64,000 nt of DNA from Sphaerisporangium krabiense. GTDB taxonomy: Bacteria > Actinomycetota > Actinomycetes > Streptosporangiales > Streptosporangiaceae. Positions 44,755 through 60,460 of the stretch are shown piece by piece; position 1 is the stretch's first letter, and each line of letters begins with the position of its first letter. A program made the translations under genes and the position numbers. The DNA is taken from assembly GCF_014200435.1 (NCBI RefSeq), contig NZ_JACHBR010000001.1, positions 2,170,001 through 2,234,000 on the forward strand, in the 5' to 3' direction. Under the pieces are notes generated by a model, which searched no databases, was not told the DNA's origin, and saw nothing but the letters and a program-made list of their open reading frames with translations.

Positions 44755-45897
44755 TCAGTGGGAGACGCGCTCCGGGCGCAGGCCGGCGGAGTCGCCGCGG
44801 GGCAGTCCTGCCAGGAACGGGTCCAGGTGGACGAGGCGGTGGCGGTCCACGCCCGGGCTCTCCCAGCGCAGGTCGAGCCGGGGCGGGCGCTCGTCGTCGT
44901 GGAAGTAGACGGCTTCGAGGCCGCCGGCCTCGCGCAGCGCGAGCACCGGGTTGGCGACGAGGAGGTCCCGGACGCCGGCGCCGTCGCGCAGGACGCGCAC
45001 GAGCAGCCGCTTGTCGCGGAAGTGGTTGGGCGGCAGGCCGACCTCCGGGTGCATCTTGCGCTTGAACTGGAAGGTCCCCTTGCTCAGGAACGGCTCGCCG
45101 CCGGACAGGTCGACGCGGGCGAAGCCGTGCTCCGCGGCCCATTGAAGGATCAGGATGAACAGCGCCATGTAGGTGCCCGACCGGTAGGCGCGCGCGCCGC
45201 CGCCGTCCACCCCGGCCAGCCGGACGACCAGCGTGCGGCCCTCCACGCGGCAGAGCATGCCGGCCACCCGCGTGCCGGACTCGCGCAGGAAGAACAGCAC
45301 GCCGTGCCGCAGGATGCACGCGCGGGCGTCCTCCTTGGCCTCCGAGCGTGCGGACTCGCCGTGCCGGGCGTCCATGGTCGGCCGGTGCATGCCCTCGTAG
45401 AAGCGGTCGAAGTCGGCGTCGCCGGTCGTCGTCTCCAGGGTGCGGGCGTGGGAGACCAGCTCGCGGGCGTGCTGCTGCCGGGCCTTGCGCGAGAGCCTGC
45501 GCAGCACGTCGGCGGGGTCGGGGGCGAGCGGCACGGTCAGCGTGACCCGGAACGGCAGCAGGACGCCGTGCGGGGGAGGCACGGCCGGGGCCCGCCGCCG
45601 CGGGTAGGCGACGGCGAGCACGTCGGCCCCGGGGACGGCGCCGCCGAGCTCGGCCCAGGAGATACGGCGCCCGTGGCGCTCGGCGGGCAGGCCGCGCCGC
45701 TGTTCCAGGAACGGCAGCACGTGGGTGAGGGCCTGCGGCAGGCCCCCGCAGGCCAGCACCGGGCCGCCGCCCACCGGGACCGACCAGGTCACCCGCGGGC
45801 GGGACGCGGCGTCGGCCAGGGTCCTCGCCCGCAGCAGCCACGGGCCGCCGCCGTTGTGCCAGGCGTACCGCCAGGCGCGCGGGACCGGCGGCGTCAC
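44755..45897 (-). CDS. FemAB-like GNAT acyl/aminoacyltransferase
   Basis: The product is 380 residues from a GTG overlapping the panD stop. The central part [20 protein letters not shown] followed by [20 protein letters not shown] and the C-terminal [33 protein letters not shown] (in parts: [15 protein letters not shown]) match the GNAT fold of FemAB/BioF2-like proteins. Such enzymes transfer acetyl groups or amino acids from aminoacyl-tRNA; FemXAB homologues in other peptide pathways add a residue this way. It could extend the peptide independently of an NRPS module. No signal peptide is seen. Confidence 0.7.
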   Translation of the reverse strand: MTPPVPRAWRYAWHNGGGPWLLRARTLADAASRPRVTWSVPVGGGPVLACGGLPQALTHVLPFLEQRRGLPAERHGRRISWAELGGAVPGADVLAVAYPRRRAPAVPPPHGVLLPFRVTLTVPLAPDPADVLRRLSRKARQQHARELVSHARTLETTTGDADFDRFYEGMHRPTMDARHGESARSEAKEDARACILRHGVLFFLRESGTRVAGMLCRVEGRTLVVRLAGVDGGGARAYRSGTYMALFILILQWAAEHGFARVDLSGGEPFLSKGTFQFKRKMHPEVGLPPNHFRDKRLLVRVLRDGAGVRDLLVANPVLALREAGGLEAVYFHDDERPPRLDLRWESPGVDRHRLVHLDPFLAGLPRGDSAGLRPERVSH

Positions 45898-46324
45898 CCG
45901 GCCTCCATGGCGCCGACCGGCAGGTCCCCCGGCAGCAGGCCGTAGCCGCTCGGCACGTCCGACAGGGCGGCGTCCAGGCTGACGATCCGGTTGCCCGCGT
46001 CCACGAACACGACGCTCGGCTTCAGCGCGCGGGCCTCGGCGTCGGTCACCATCGCGTAGCCGATGACGATGACCAGGTCGCCCTTGTGGACGAGGCGGGC
46101 CGCGGCGCCGTTGACGCCGACGATCCCGCTGCCGCGCTCCCCCTCGATGACGTAGGTCTCCAGGCGGTTGCCGTTGTCGATGTCCACGATGTGGACGAGC
46201 TCGCCGGGCAGCAGGTCGGCGGCCTCCATGAGGTCGGCGTCGATGGTGAGCGACCCCACATAGTGCAGGTCGCACTGGGTGACGGTCGCCCGGTGGATCT
46301 TGGACTTGAGCATCGTGCGGTACA

Positions 46325-46325
<1 letters not shown>
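45894..46325 (-). CDS. panD: Aspartate 1-decarboxylase
   Basis: The 143-residue pyruvoyl enzyme makes beta-alanine from L-aspartate. All key residues are visible: Lys9, His11, Tyr22, the Gly24-Ser25 self-cleavage site (YVGSLTID), Arg54, Thr57 and Tyr58. Its ATG shares one base with the TGA of the NRPS gene upstream, and its stop overlaps the FemAB-like start, so it is locked inside the NRPS operon. Here it probably supplies beta-alanine as a building block, or supports phosphopantetheine supply, rather than serving only vitamin synthesis. Confidence 0.95.
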
Positions 46326-51303
<4,978 letters not shown>

Positions 51304-51307
<4 letters not shown>

Positions 51308-54300
51308 GCGGAGGTCCCGCCCAGCCGGGAGATCGGGGCGTCCGGCGTGCGCGCCATCCCGGTGACGATGGCCCGGTAGTCGGCGAGGATCCGGCGCGCG
51401 GTGTCCTGGTCGAACAGGTCCACGCAGTACTCGAGCGCGACCGCGATGCCGTCGTCGCGCTCCTTGACGAGCAGCGACAGGTCGAACCTGGCCACGCCCT
51501 GCTCGACGTCCACGGGCTCGACGGTCAGCCCGGGGAACTCGGGCTCGTGTTCAGGGGTGTTGGCCAGCGCGAACATGACCTGCACGAGCGGGGAGCGGCT
51601 CGGGTCGCGCGGCGGGCGCAGGGCCTTGACCAGCTCCGCGTACGGGATGTCCTGGTTGGCGTAGGCGCCGAGCGCGGTGTCGCGGACGCGGTCGAGCAGC
51701 TCGGTGGCCGTGGGGTCGCCGCTCAGGTCGGTCCTGAGGACCAGGGTGTTGACGAAGAAGCCGATCAGCGGCTCCACCTCGACCCGGTTGCGGTTGGCGG
51801 CCGGGGTGCCGACGACCACGTCGGTCTGGCCGCTGTAGCGGGCGAGCAGCACCGTGAAGGCGGCGAGCAGCACCATGAACATGGTGACCTCCTCGCGCCC
51901 GCACAGCTCGCGCAGGTCCCGCAGCACCTCGGCGGGGACGGCCAGCGACTCGTGCGTGCCCCGGTGGGACTGGACCGCGGGGCGCGGCCGGTCGGCCGGC
52001 AGCTCCAGCACCGGCGGCGCGCCGGCGAGCCGGTCGCGCCAGTAGTCCAGCAGGTCGTCGAGCACGCCGTCGCCCAGCCATTCGCGCTGCCACACGGCGA
52101 AGTCGCCGTACTGGATCGGCAGGCCGGGCAGGTCGGCGGCGCGCCCGGAGCGGCGGGCGGCGTAGAACTCGCCGAGCTCGCGCATGAACACCCCGAGGGA
52201 CCAGCCGTCGAACACGATGTGGTGGACCGTGACGACCAGCAGGTGGTCGGTGGCGGACAGCCGCAGCAGGCGCGCCCTGATCAACGGGCCCGTGGCCAGG
52301 TCGAGCGGCGCCCGCGTCTCCTCCTCCGCGCGCGCGACCACCTCGGGCCAGGACAGGCCGGCCACATCGGTGACCGACCACGGCACGGCGAGCTCGTCCT
52401 TCACGACCTGGCGCGGGCGCCCGCCCACCGAGGGGAACACCGTGCGCAGGGCCTCGTGCCGGGCCACGACGTCGCCGAGCGCGTCGCGCAGCGCGCCGGC
52501 GTCCAGGCGCCCGCCGAGCCGGAACGCCAGGGGCTCGTTGTAGGCGGGCGTGCCCGGGCGCAGCTTCTCGAAGAACCACAGCCGTTCCTGGGCGGGCGCC
52601 AGGGCCAAGGCCTCGTCGCGGGGGGCGCGCGGGATCGTGAAGAAGTCCTGATCATCGGCCGCGGCCTCGGCGGGACGGCTCTCCCGGATCATGGGCAGGA
52701 GCGCGGCGGCGGTCCTGGCGGTGAACAGGGCGCTCAGCGGCAGGTCCACGTCGAAGGCGGCGCAGACGCGGGCGACCAGCGCGACCGCGAGCAGCGACTG
52801 CCCGCCGAGCACGAAGAAGTCGTCCTCGGCGCCGACCTCGCCGGCGGGCAGGTCCAGGACGTCGGCGAACAGCTCGACCAGCCGTCGCTCCTCCTCGGAG
52901 CGGGGCGCGACGTAGGCGCCGCCGAGCTGTTCCGGGCGCACCCGTCCCGGCGCGGGCAGCGTCCTTCTGTCGATCTTGCCGTTGGCGGTCATCGGCAGCG
53001 CGTCCAGCTCGACGAGGATCGCCGGGACCATGTACTCGGGCAGCCGCTCGCCGAGCCACTGCCGCAGCTCGGCCGTCGGTGTCCCGGAGCCCGCGGTCGT
53101 GAAGTAGCCCACCAGCCTCTGCTCCCCTGGGCGGTCCTCGCGCAGCGTCACCGCGGCGGCGCCGATCTTCGGGTGCAGGAGCAGGACGTTCTCGATCTCG
53201 CCGGGCTCGATCCTGTGTCCGCGCAGCTTGACCTGGTGGTCGAGGCGCCCGAGGAACTCCAGCGAACCGTCGGGGCGGTGGCGGGCCAGGTCGCCGGTCC
53301 GGTACAGGCGCCCGCCGGGCTCGTCACCGAACGGGTCGGGGACGAAGCGTTCCGCGGTCAGCCCGGGGAGGTTCACGTACCCGCGCGCCACGCCGTGCCC
53401 GCCGATCAGCAGCTCGCCGGGCACGCCGAGCGGGACCGGCTCCAGGTCGGCGTCGACCACGTAGAGGCGGGTGTTGGCGATGGGCCCGCCGATCGGCACC
53501 GGCCCGGACACCGCCGAGGACTCCAGGACCGCCGTCAGCGACCACACCGTCGTCTCGGTCGGGCCGTACACGTTCCAGACCCGGCCGACGACGGGGAGCA
53601 GGCGGCCGAGCAGCTCCGGCGGCAGGGCCTCGCCGCCGCACAGCACGCGCAGGCCGGGGTCGCCCGGCCAGCCGCCGTCGAGCAGCATGCGCCACAGCGA
53701 CGGCGTGGCCTGCATGACCGTCGCGCCCGACCGCTCCAGCAGGCGGGTGAGCGCGCGGCCGTCGGTCACCGCGCTCCCGTCGGCGAGCACCACGCACGCG
53801 CCGCACGACAGCGGGCCGAGCAGTTCCAGGACCGCGATGTCGAAGGCCAGGGTGGTCACCGCCAGCAGACGGTCCTCCGCCGTCAGGCCGGCCTCTTCGG
53901 TGAGCGCGCGGATCAGGTTGACGACCGACCGGTGCTCGATCATCACGCCCTTCGGCGTCCCCGTCGAGCCGGAGGTGTAGATCACGTAGGCGAGGTCGCG
54001 CGGGGACACCGCGGGCCGGGGGGCCGGGGCGTCCGGCAGGTCCTCGCGGTCGACGGCGAAGGCACGGACCTCGGCGGGCAGCCGCCCGGCCAGGTGACCC
54101 TGGGTGAGCACGAGGCGCGCGCCCGCGTCGTCCAGCATGTACGCCAGCCGCGCGGACGGCTGGGCCGGGTCCAGGGGCAGGTAGGCCGCGCCCGCCTTGA
54201 GCACCGCGAGCAGCGCGGCGACCATCTCGGGCGAGCGCTCGAAGTACAGCCCGACGACGACGCCCGGCCCCGCCCCGAGCTCGGCCAGCCGGGCGGCCAG

Positions 54301-55896
54301 CCGGTCCGCCGAGGCGTCGAGCTCGCGGTAGGTGAGCGTGCGCTCGCCGAAGACGACGGCGGCCGCCTCGGGCGTGCGGGCGGCCCGCGCCTCGACCAGC
54401 TCGTGCAGGCACCGCTCGCCCGGCCAGTCCCTGCCGGTCGCGTTCCGGTCCCGCAGCAGCGTGCGGCGCTCCGCGTCCGGGATGACGCCGAGCCGCGAGC
54501 AGCGGGTGCCGGGCGTGGCGGCGACCAGGGACCTGAGCAGCGTCAGATAGTGCTCCCAGAACCGCAGGACGGTGCCACGGTCGAACAGGTCGGTGGAGTA
54601 CTCGAGGCCGCCGTCGATCTCGTCCCCCGACTCCCTGAGGAAGGCGGACAGGTCGAACTTGGCCACGCCCGGCTCGACGTCGAGGGGCTCGACGGTCAGC
54701 CCGGCCAGCTCCGGCTTCTGGTCGGGGGTGTTGGCCAGCGCGAACATGACCTGCACCAGCGGCGACCTGCTCAGATCGCGCTCGGGGCGCAGTTCCTCGA
54801 CCAGCCGGGCGAACGGAAGATCCTGGTCGGCGTAGGCGGCGAGCGCGGTGTCGCGGACGCGGGCCAGCAGTTCGGCGACGGTCGGGTCCCCGCCCAGGTC
54901 CGTGCGCATGACCAGGGTGTTGACGAAGAAGCCGATCAGCGGCTCGATCTCCGCGCGGTTGCGGTTGGCGATGGGCGTGCCGACCACCACGTCGTCCCGG
55001 ACGCAGTACTTCGCGAGCAGCAGCTTGAAGGCGGCGAGCAGCACCATGAACATGGTGACCTCCTCGCGCGCGCACACCTCGCGCAGCCCCCGCACCACGT
55101 CCGCGGGGATCCTCACCGGCTCGTGCGTGCCGCGGTGGGTCTCCACCGCCGGGCGCGGCCGGTCGGCGGGCAGCTCCAGCACCGGCGGCGCGCCCGCGAG
55201 GCGGTCCCGCCAGCGGTCCAGCAGGCCCGACAGCTCCTCGCCGCCCAGCCGGCCGTGCTGCCACTCGGCGAAGTCGCCGAACTGGATCGGCAGCTCGGGC
55301 AGCACGGCGGGGCGCCCGGACGTCCTGGCCGCGAAGAACTCGGCCAGCTCGCGGGTGAGGACGCCGAGGGACCAGCCGTCGAACACGATGTGGTGGACGG
55401 TGAGCACCACGACGTGGGCCTCGGGCGACACGCGCAGCAGGCGGACGCGGATCAGCGGCCCCGCCGTCAGGTCGAACGGCGCCCGCGTCTCCTCCTGCGC
55501 CGCCTGGAGAACCTCCGGCCAGGAGAGGCCGCTCACGTCGGTCTCCGCCCAGGGCACCACGGCCTCCTCCTGGACGACCTGGCGCGAGCGCCCGTCCACC
55601 GACGGGAAGACCGAGCGCAGCACCTCGTGCCGCGCGACCACGTCGCCGAGGGCGGCGCGCAGGGCGCCGCGGTCGAGCGGGCCGTCCAGCCGGAAGACCA
55701 GGGGCATGTGGTAGGTGGCCTGGCCGGGCTGGAGCTGCTCCAGGAACCACATGCGTTCCTGGGCGAGCGAGAGCCTGCTCTCCTTCCGCCCGGACCTGGC
55801 GATCGGCGCGTCGCTCGGCCGCTCGAGGCCCCGGCTGCGCAGCAGGTGGAGGAAGAGCGCGTCGCGGTCCAGGGCCTCCTGGGACTCGTGGGTCAC
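51304..55896 (-). CDS. NRPS, C-A-T-C
   Basis: The product is 1530 residues from a GTG that overlaps the preceding stop and follows AGAGGAG. Layout: C1 40-480 with active HHIVFDGWS near 169; A 495-975 with YTSGSTGTPKG near 642 and NGKIDRRTLP near 973; T with LGGQSLLAV near 1032; C2 1100-1530 with HHIVFDGWS near 1230. The pocket code by hand alignment is D-I-L-Q-L-G-V-V-W-K, two changes from the glycine code D-I-L-Q-L-G-L-I-W-K (recalled), so glycine is predicted. No epimerisation domain is present. The protein ends in a condensation domain that must act on the first A-T of the next protein. Confidence 0.93.
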
Positions 55897-57698
55897 GCCC
55901 GGGACTCCTCTCGCGCGTCTCGCACGTCTCGCACGGCGGAGGTCGCCAGGCGCACCATGGTCGCCACGGTCGGCTCCTCGAAGAACTCCGCCAGGGACAC
56001 CTCGGAGCCGAGGTGCTCGCCGACCGCGCTGACCATCTCGACGGCCAGCAGCGAGTGGCCTCCGAGCTCGAAGAAGCTCTCGTCCGTGCCGAACTCCTCC
56101 AGCTCCAGGTACTCCTTCCACAGGCCCACGACGAACGGCTCGACGCCCTCCCCCGGACCCGTGCCCTCGCCGCGCCGGCCACGGCCCGCGCGGCGCGTCT
56201 CCAGGATCAGCGCGCGCACGGCGGCGCGGTCGACCTTCCCGGTGGGCAGCAGTGGCGGCCTGTCGCCGAGCAACACTTGGTCGGGCACGAACGCGGCGGG
56301 AAGTCGCCGCCGGGCGGCCTCGCGCACCTTCGCCGTCTCGACCACGGCCCCGTCCGCGGGGAACACCATCGCGACGAGCGACGGGCTGCCGTCGTCGGTG
56401 ACGACCGCGACGGCGCGCTCGACGTCGTCGTCCAGCGCGAGCACGCTCTCGACCTCTTCCAGCTCGACGCGGACGCCGCGCAGGTTGACCTGCAGGTCCG
56501 CGCGCCCCCTGAACTCCAGCCTGCCGCGCCCGTCCCTGACGACCAGGTCGCCGGTGCGGTACATGCGCGTGCCGGGGGCGCCGTACGGGTCGGGCAGGAA
56601 GCGCTCGGCGGTGAGGCCGGGCCTGCCGAGGTAGCCGGTCGCCAGGCCGGCGCCCGCGACGAACAGCTCGCCCTCGGTCCCGTCGGGCACGGGTTCGAGG
56701 CGCTCGTCGAGCACGTGCAGACGGGTGCGGTCGATGGCCGTGCCGATCGGCACCGCCCCCTCGGCGTCCCCGTCGCCGGGCTCGTAGCGGTGGAAGGTCG
56801 AGTCGACGCACGTCTCGGTGGGGCCGTACTGGTTGAACAGCGTGGCGGCGGACCGCGCCCGGAAGCGCCGCGCCAGGTCCTTGGTCAGGGTCTCTCCGCC
56901 CGAGAAGACCAGGGACAGCTTCGCGCAGCGGGCGAACGCCTCCCGGTTGATCACCCCGGACAGCACCGAGGGGACGAAGTGCGCGGTGGTGACCGCGTGC
57001 CTCTCCATCGCCTCGGCCAACTCGTTGAAGTCGGGATAGTTCGCGAGCTCCGGGGCCACCAGGGTCGCGCCGAAGGACAGCGTCGCGAAGACCTCCCAGG
57101 CGGAGAAGTCGTAGATGTAGCGGGTGTGCTGCAGGACGCGGTCGTGCGGGGCCAGCGGATAGACGCTCTGACCCCACAGCACGCGGTTGGCCAGCGCGCG
57201 GTGCGGGACGATCACACCCTTGGGCGTCCCGGAGGAGCCGGAGGTGTAGATGACCGAGACCGGGGACTCGGGATCGATCTCCACAGGGGCGTCCTGGCCG
57301 GCCGCGTCCCCGTCCGTGATCGGGAGCGCGGTGACGCCCAGCGCCGCCTGCCCGGCCGCGGCCTCGGCGTGCAGCACGAGCGACGCGCCGGAGTCCTCGG
57401 CGAGCGCGCGCAGGCGGGCGCTCGGCAGCGACGGGCACAGCGGGACGTACGCGGCCCCGGCCATCGCCACGCCGAGCAGGCCGACGACGCCCTCCGCCGA
57501 CGGGCTCGCCAGGACCCCGACCCGCCGCCCGGCGCCCACGCCGAGGGCGCGCAGCCGTGCGGCGACGGCGCCCGCACGTGACCCCAGCTCTCCGTAGGTG
57601 ACAGGCCCGGCCGGGGTGACGATCGCCGTGTGCTCGGGCAGCGCGCGCACCGTCCGGCGGACCAGTTCGACGACCGAGCCGGGCTCGACATCGCTCAT
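55893..57698 (-). CDS. NRPS loading protein, A-T
   Basis: The product is 601 residues from an ATGA overlap with the SufS-like gene. The adenylation domain occupies 10-500 (YTSGSSGTPKGVI near 154, YGPTETCVDS near 315, PTGKVDR near 486) and the carrier domain 525-595 (FFELGGHSLLAVEMV). With no condensation domain it should start the chain. The hand-read code is D-F-W-H-F-G-Q-V-D-K; Trp239, His278 and Asp331 recall serine-type pockets (D-V-W-H-L-S-L-I-D-K) but Phe236, Phe299 and Gln322 do not. A small hydroxylated or otherwise modified amino acid is a weak guess. Confidence 0.92.
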   Translation of the reverse strand: MSDVEPGSVVELVRRTVRALPEHTAIVTPAGPVTYGELGSRAGAVAARLRALGVGAGRRVGVLASPSAEGVVGLLGVAMAGAAYVPLCPSLPSARLRALAEDSGASLVLHAEAAAGQAALGVTALPITDGDAAGQDAPVEIDPESPVSVIYTSGSSGTPKGVIVPHRALANRVLWGQSVYPLAPHDRVLQHTRYIYDFSAWEVFATLSFGATLVAPELANYPDFNELAEAMERHAVTTAHFVPSVLSGVINREAFARCAKLSLVFSGGETLTKDLARRFRARSAATLFNQYGPTETCVDSTFHRYEPGDGDAEGAVPIGTAIDRTRLHVLDERLEPVPDGTEGELFVAGAGLATGYLGRPGLTAERFLPDPYGAPGTRMYRTGDLVVRDGRGRLEFRGRADLQVNLRGVRVELEEVESVLALDDDVERAVAVVTDDGSPSLVAMVFPADGAVVETAKVREAARRRLPAAFVPDQVLLGDRPPLLPTGKVDRAAVRALILETRRAGRGRRGEGTGPGEGVEPFVVGLWKEYLELEEFGTDESFFELGGHSLLAVEMVSAVGEHLGSEVSLAEFFEEPTVATMVRLATSAVRDVRDAREESRA

Positions 57699-58906
57699 CG
57701 ACGGCCCCGCACGAAGTCGAGCACCGAGTCCAGGGCAGAGAACAGCACGTCGAGATCCTCCCTGTCGTTGTAGAGGTAGCCGGAGACCCGTAGGACCTCG
57801 TCGTCGGTGAAGCGGTCGACGAACGGCTGGGCGCACATGTGCCCGGTCCTGCACAGCACGCCGTAGGAGTCGCTGAGGATCTTCGCGATCTCCTTCAGGT
57901 TGTGGACGCCGTCGATCGCGAAGCTCGCGATCGCCGCGCGGTCGGTGCCGTCCGCGGGGCCGAGCAGGCGCAGGCGCGGCCGGGCGAGGGTCTCCTCGAC
58001 CATGGCCCCCGCCAGCTCCCTGTCGTGCTCGCCCAGCTCGTCGAAGCCGATCGCCTGCAGGTAGTCGATCGCGGCGGCGAGCCCGTAGACGCCGGCGATC
58101 GGCGGCGTGCCCGCCTCCAGCGCGTGCGGCACCTTGCGGACGTCGTAGCGCTCGGTGTCCACCCAGTCCACGACGCCGCCGCCGAGGAACGGCGGTGCCA
58201 GGCGCCGCAGCAGCTCGTGGCGCCCGCACAGGACGCCGACGCCCGTCGGGCCGAGCATCTTGTGCGCGGAGAAGGCCAGGAAGTCGACGTTCTCGCCGCC
58301 GACGCGCCGGTGCCCCGCGGACTGCGCCGCGTCCACCACCGTGACGGCGCCCGCCTCTTTGGCCATCGCGGCCATCCGCTCCACGGGGGCGTACACGCCC
58401 GAGACGTTCGAGCAGTGGGTGAGGACGACCACGGCCGGGCGGGCGCGCAGCAGCGCGGCGTACGCGTCGAGGTCGGCGACGCCGGTGTCGCTCACCGGGA
58501 TGTAGCGCACGCCGGCGGCGCGGCGCCAGGGCAGCATGGCCGAGTGGTGGGCGTCGAACGGGACGAGCACCACGTCGTCCCCGGTCAGGCCGAGGCCGGA
58601 CGCGACCATGTTGAGCGAGGCGGTGGTGTTGGCCGTGAAGACCACCTCGCTGCTCAGGAAGCCGGTGAACCGCGCGACCCGCGTCCTGGCCTCCTCGTAG
58701 TCGTCGGAGGCCTGCTCGGACAGGAAGTGCTTGCCCCGGTGGATGTTGGCGCCGACCTCGGTGTAGTACCTGCAGATCGCGTCGATGACCGGCTGGGGCT
58801 TCAGGCTGGTCGCCGCGCTGTCGAGGTAGACGATCCTGCGGCCGTCGATGGAGGTGCGCAGCAGCGGGAAGTCGCCTCTGACGCGCTTGGCCAGGTCACT
58901 CTTCAT
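57695..58906 (-). CDS. Class V aminotransferase / cysteine desulfurase-like PLP enzyme (SufS-type)
   Basis: This 403-residue fold-type I PLP enzyme shows YLDSAATSLKPQPVIDA at the start, THCSNVSGVYAP, and the PLP-Lys in DFLAFSAHKMLGPTGVG. The SufS catalytic Cys segment is present as RTGHMCAQP near residue 360. No SufU, SufE or Fe-S assembly genes are adjacent, so it is likely recruited to the peptide pathway: it could deliver sulfur, act as a Cys/selenocysteine-type lyase, or make an unusual amino acid for the loading module. It overlaps the AMP-ligase gene by 11 bases and the loading NRPS gene by four. Confidence 0.88.
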   Translation of the reverse strand: MKSDLAKRVRGDFPLLRTSIDGRRIVYLDSAATSLKPQPVIDAICRYYTEVGANIHRGKHFLSEQASDDYEEARTRVARFTGFLSSEVVFTANTTASLNMVASGLGLTGDDVVLVPFDAHHSAMLPWRRAAGVRYIPVSDTGVADLDAYAALLRARPAVVVLTHCSNVSGVYAPVERMAAMAKEAGAVTVVDAAQSAGHRRVGGENVDFLAFSAHKMLGPTGVGVLCGRHELLRRLAPPFLGGGVVDWVDTERYDVRKVPHALEAGTPPIAGVYGLAAAIDYLQAIGFDELGEHDRELAGAMVEETLARPRLRLLGPADGTDRAAIASFAIDGVHNLKEIAKILSDSYGVLCRTGHMCAQPFVDRFTDDEVLRVSGYLYNDREDLDVLFSALDSVLDFVRGRR

Positions 58907-60212
58907 GGCTCGCCTCCGCGGAGACCTCGGAGGTGCAGGACGCGAACTTGCCCGAGCGCCCGGCCGGGATGTACGAGACCGCCTCGATCGTCAGCCGCGG
59001 GCCGTCGCCGCACAGCTCCGTCAGCCGCTCGCGCAGCGCGCCTTCCCTCACGCGCGCGCCCGGGCTCGGGATGTAGCGGAACTCCAGGTCGCCGCCGCGA
59101 AGCTGGTGGAGCTGGTAGACGTCGACGGGAAGGTCGTCTCCCACGGCGTCGTCCACGTCCCTGGGACTGACCCAGGCGGGCTCGCCGTCCCTCGCCAGCT
59201 TGATCATGGTCTGGTGACGCCCCTCGTGCCGGGCCAGGGGAAGGTCGCTGCCGCATGGGCAGGGGCCCTCGCCGAGCGTGTAGATGTCCCCGGTGCGGTA
59301 CCTCAGGTGCGGCGAGAGGCGGTCGCCGAGGCTCGTGGCGACCAGCTCGCCGCGCTCGCCCGGGCGGGCCGGGCGGGATCCGACGAGGAACTCGGTGTAG
59401 AACCTCAGGTTGTTGACGTGCATGCGCCGGTGCGGGCATTCGATGGCCACCCAGCCCAGCTCGGTCATCGACACGATCTCCGCCATGGGCAGGCCCGAGC
59501 CGAAGTACTCCAGGAGCTGCCGGCGCGCGACACCCGTGACCAGCGTGTAGGTCAGGGCGATGGCGACGACGGGCGGGGGCTTCTCCTCGCGGAGCCTGAG
59601 TTGCCGCACCAGGAACGCCAGGTGGGTGGCGTCGGCGTAGAACCAGTGCGGCTCGAACTCCTTGACCTCGTCGATCGCCTGCCGGATCAGTTGGTCGGGT
59701 GTGGCGAGCACGTCGTGGGAGACCGGGAGCACCAGCGTGCCGTCCGGCAGGGTGCGGTCGCGCACGGTGGTGAACGGGGTGGCGCACTCGACGTCCGAGC
59801 AGTTCGGCGCCGCGTACCGGATCGGGCGGTGCGACCGGCAGCCCGCCAGCGCCTCCCGCAGGACCGGGTTGGCGGCGAGCGTCGCGCGCATCCGGTCGGC
59901 CAGGGCGTAGGTGTTGGCGATGGTGGTGAGCCGCTCGCCTCCGGTGCCCGAGCTCTGGCTGATGAGCGTCAGCGGCTCCGACAGCGTCTTTCCCCTGGCC
60001 AGGACGCCGAGGGGGAAGTTTCGCCGGTAGTCCACCTTCCGGGTCGCGGGGAGGCGGCGGAAGTCCTCGGGGGTCCGCACCTCCTCGGGGCGGATGCCGG
60101 CGGCGTCCAGATGGCCGCCGTAGAAGGGGACGTTCTCGTAGGCGAAGGCGACCTCAGAAAGCGCCCCCTCGAAACTGCTCTTCCGAAATCCGATGTCCTG
60201 CGCGTGTACCAA
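58896..60212 (-). CDS. PaaK-like AMP-dependent ligase
   Basis: The product is 438 residues from the TTG at 60212, which follows GGGAG by seven bases; a longer frame upstream has no family similarity. It resembles phenylacetate-CoA ligases: FAYENVPFYGGHLDAAGI in the N-terminal region, the P-loop-like ISQSSGTGGERLTT, ALTYTLVTGVARRQLLEYFGS, SMTELGWVAIECPH and YRTGDIYTLGEGPCPCGSDLP. It should activate a carboxylic acid as acyl-AMP for CoA or carrier loading. Candidates are an aryl or amino acid made by the flanking enzymes, or beta-alanine. No dedicated carrier protein is adjacent. Confidence 0.85.
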   Translation of the reverse strand: MVHAQDIGFRKSSFEGALSEVAFAYENVPFYGGHLDAAGIRPEEVRTPEDFRRLPATRKVDYRRNFPLGVLARGKTLSEPLTLISQSSGTGGERLTTIANTYALADRMRATLAANPVLREALAGCRSHRPIRYAAPNCSDVECATPFTTVRDRTLPDGTLVLPVSHDVLATPDQLIRQAIDEVKEFEPHWFYADATHLAFLVRQLRLREEKPPPVVAIALTYTLVTGVARRQLLEYFGSGLPMAEIVSMTELGWVAIECPHRRMHVNNLRFYTEFLVGSRPARPGERGELVATSLGDRLSPHLRYRTGDIYTLGEGPCPCGSDLPLARHEGRHQTMIKLARDGEPAWVSPRDVDDAVGDDLPVDVYQLHQLRGGDLEFRYIPSPGARVREGALRERLTELCGDGPRLTIEAVSYIPAGRSGKFASCTSEVSAEASHEE

Positions 60213-60259
60213 GGTGCTGCTCCCATCGCGGAAAGCGCTCGGGTACCGGGTCGGGCGGT

Positions 60260-60460
60260 TCAGGCCTCCAGCCGCTGCCGCAGGCTCCACGGGCGCATGT
60301 CGGTCCAGACCTCGTCGATGTGCCGCAGGCACTCCTCTTTGGTGCCGCGCACGCCCTGGTCCGTCCAGCCGGGCGCGAGGACGCGGTGGACGGGCCAGAT
60401 GCTGTACTGCCGTTCGTGGTTCATGACCACGCGGTACGCGGCGGCTTCGGGCTCGCTCAT
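60260..60460 (-). CDS. MbtH-family NRPS accessory protein
   Basis: This 66-residue protein shows the MbtH signature: NHERQYSIWPVHRVLAPGW, then GVRGTKEECLRHIDEVW and the DMRPWSLRQRL tail. MbtH proteins bind adenylation domains and are needed for their folding or activity. Its ATG overlaps the stop of the methyltransferase gene, so it is translated early in the operon, ahead of all three NRPS proteins. Confidence 0.95.
   Translation of the reverse strand: MSEPEAAAYRVVMNHERQYSIWPVHRVLAPGWTDQGVRGTKEECLRHIDEVWTDMRPWSLRQRLEA

Noticed and set aside
51547-56634. A very long plus-strand open frame antisense to the NRPS genes (about 1.7 kb codons), with a similar one at 46544-51379
   Set aside because: Composition-driven: high third-position GC keeps the antisense frame open. 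The translations are Arg/Gly/Val/Gln-rich without domains, while the minus-strand frames have all NRPS motifs.
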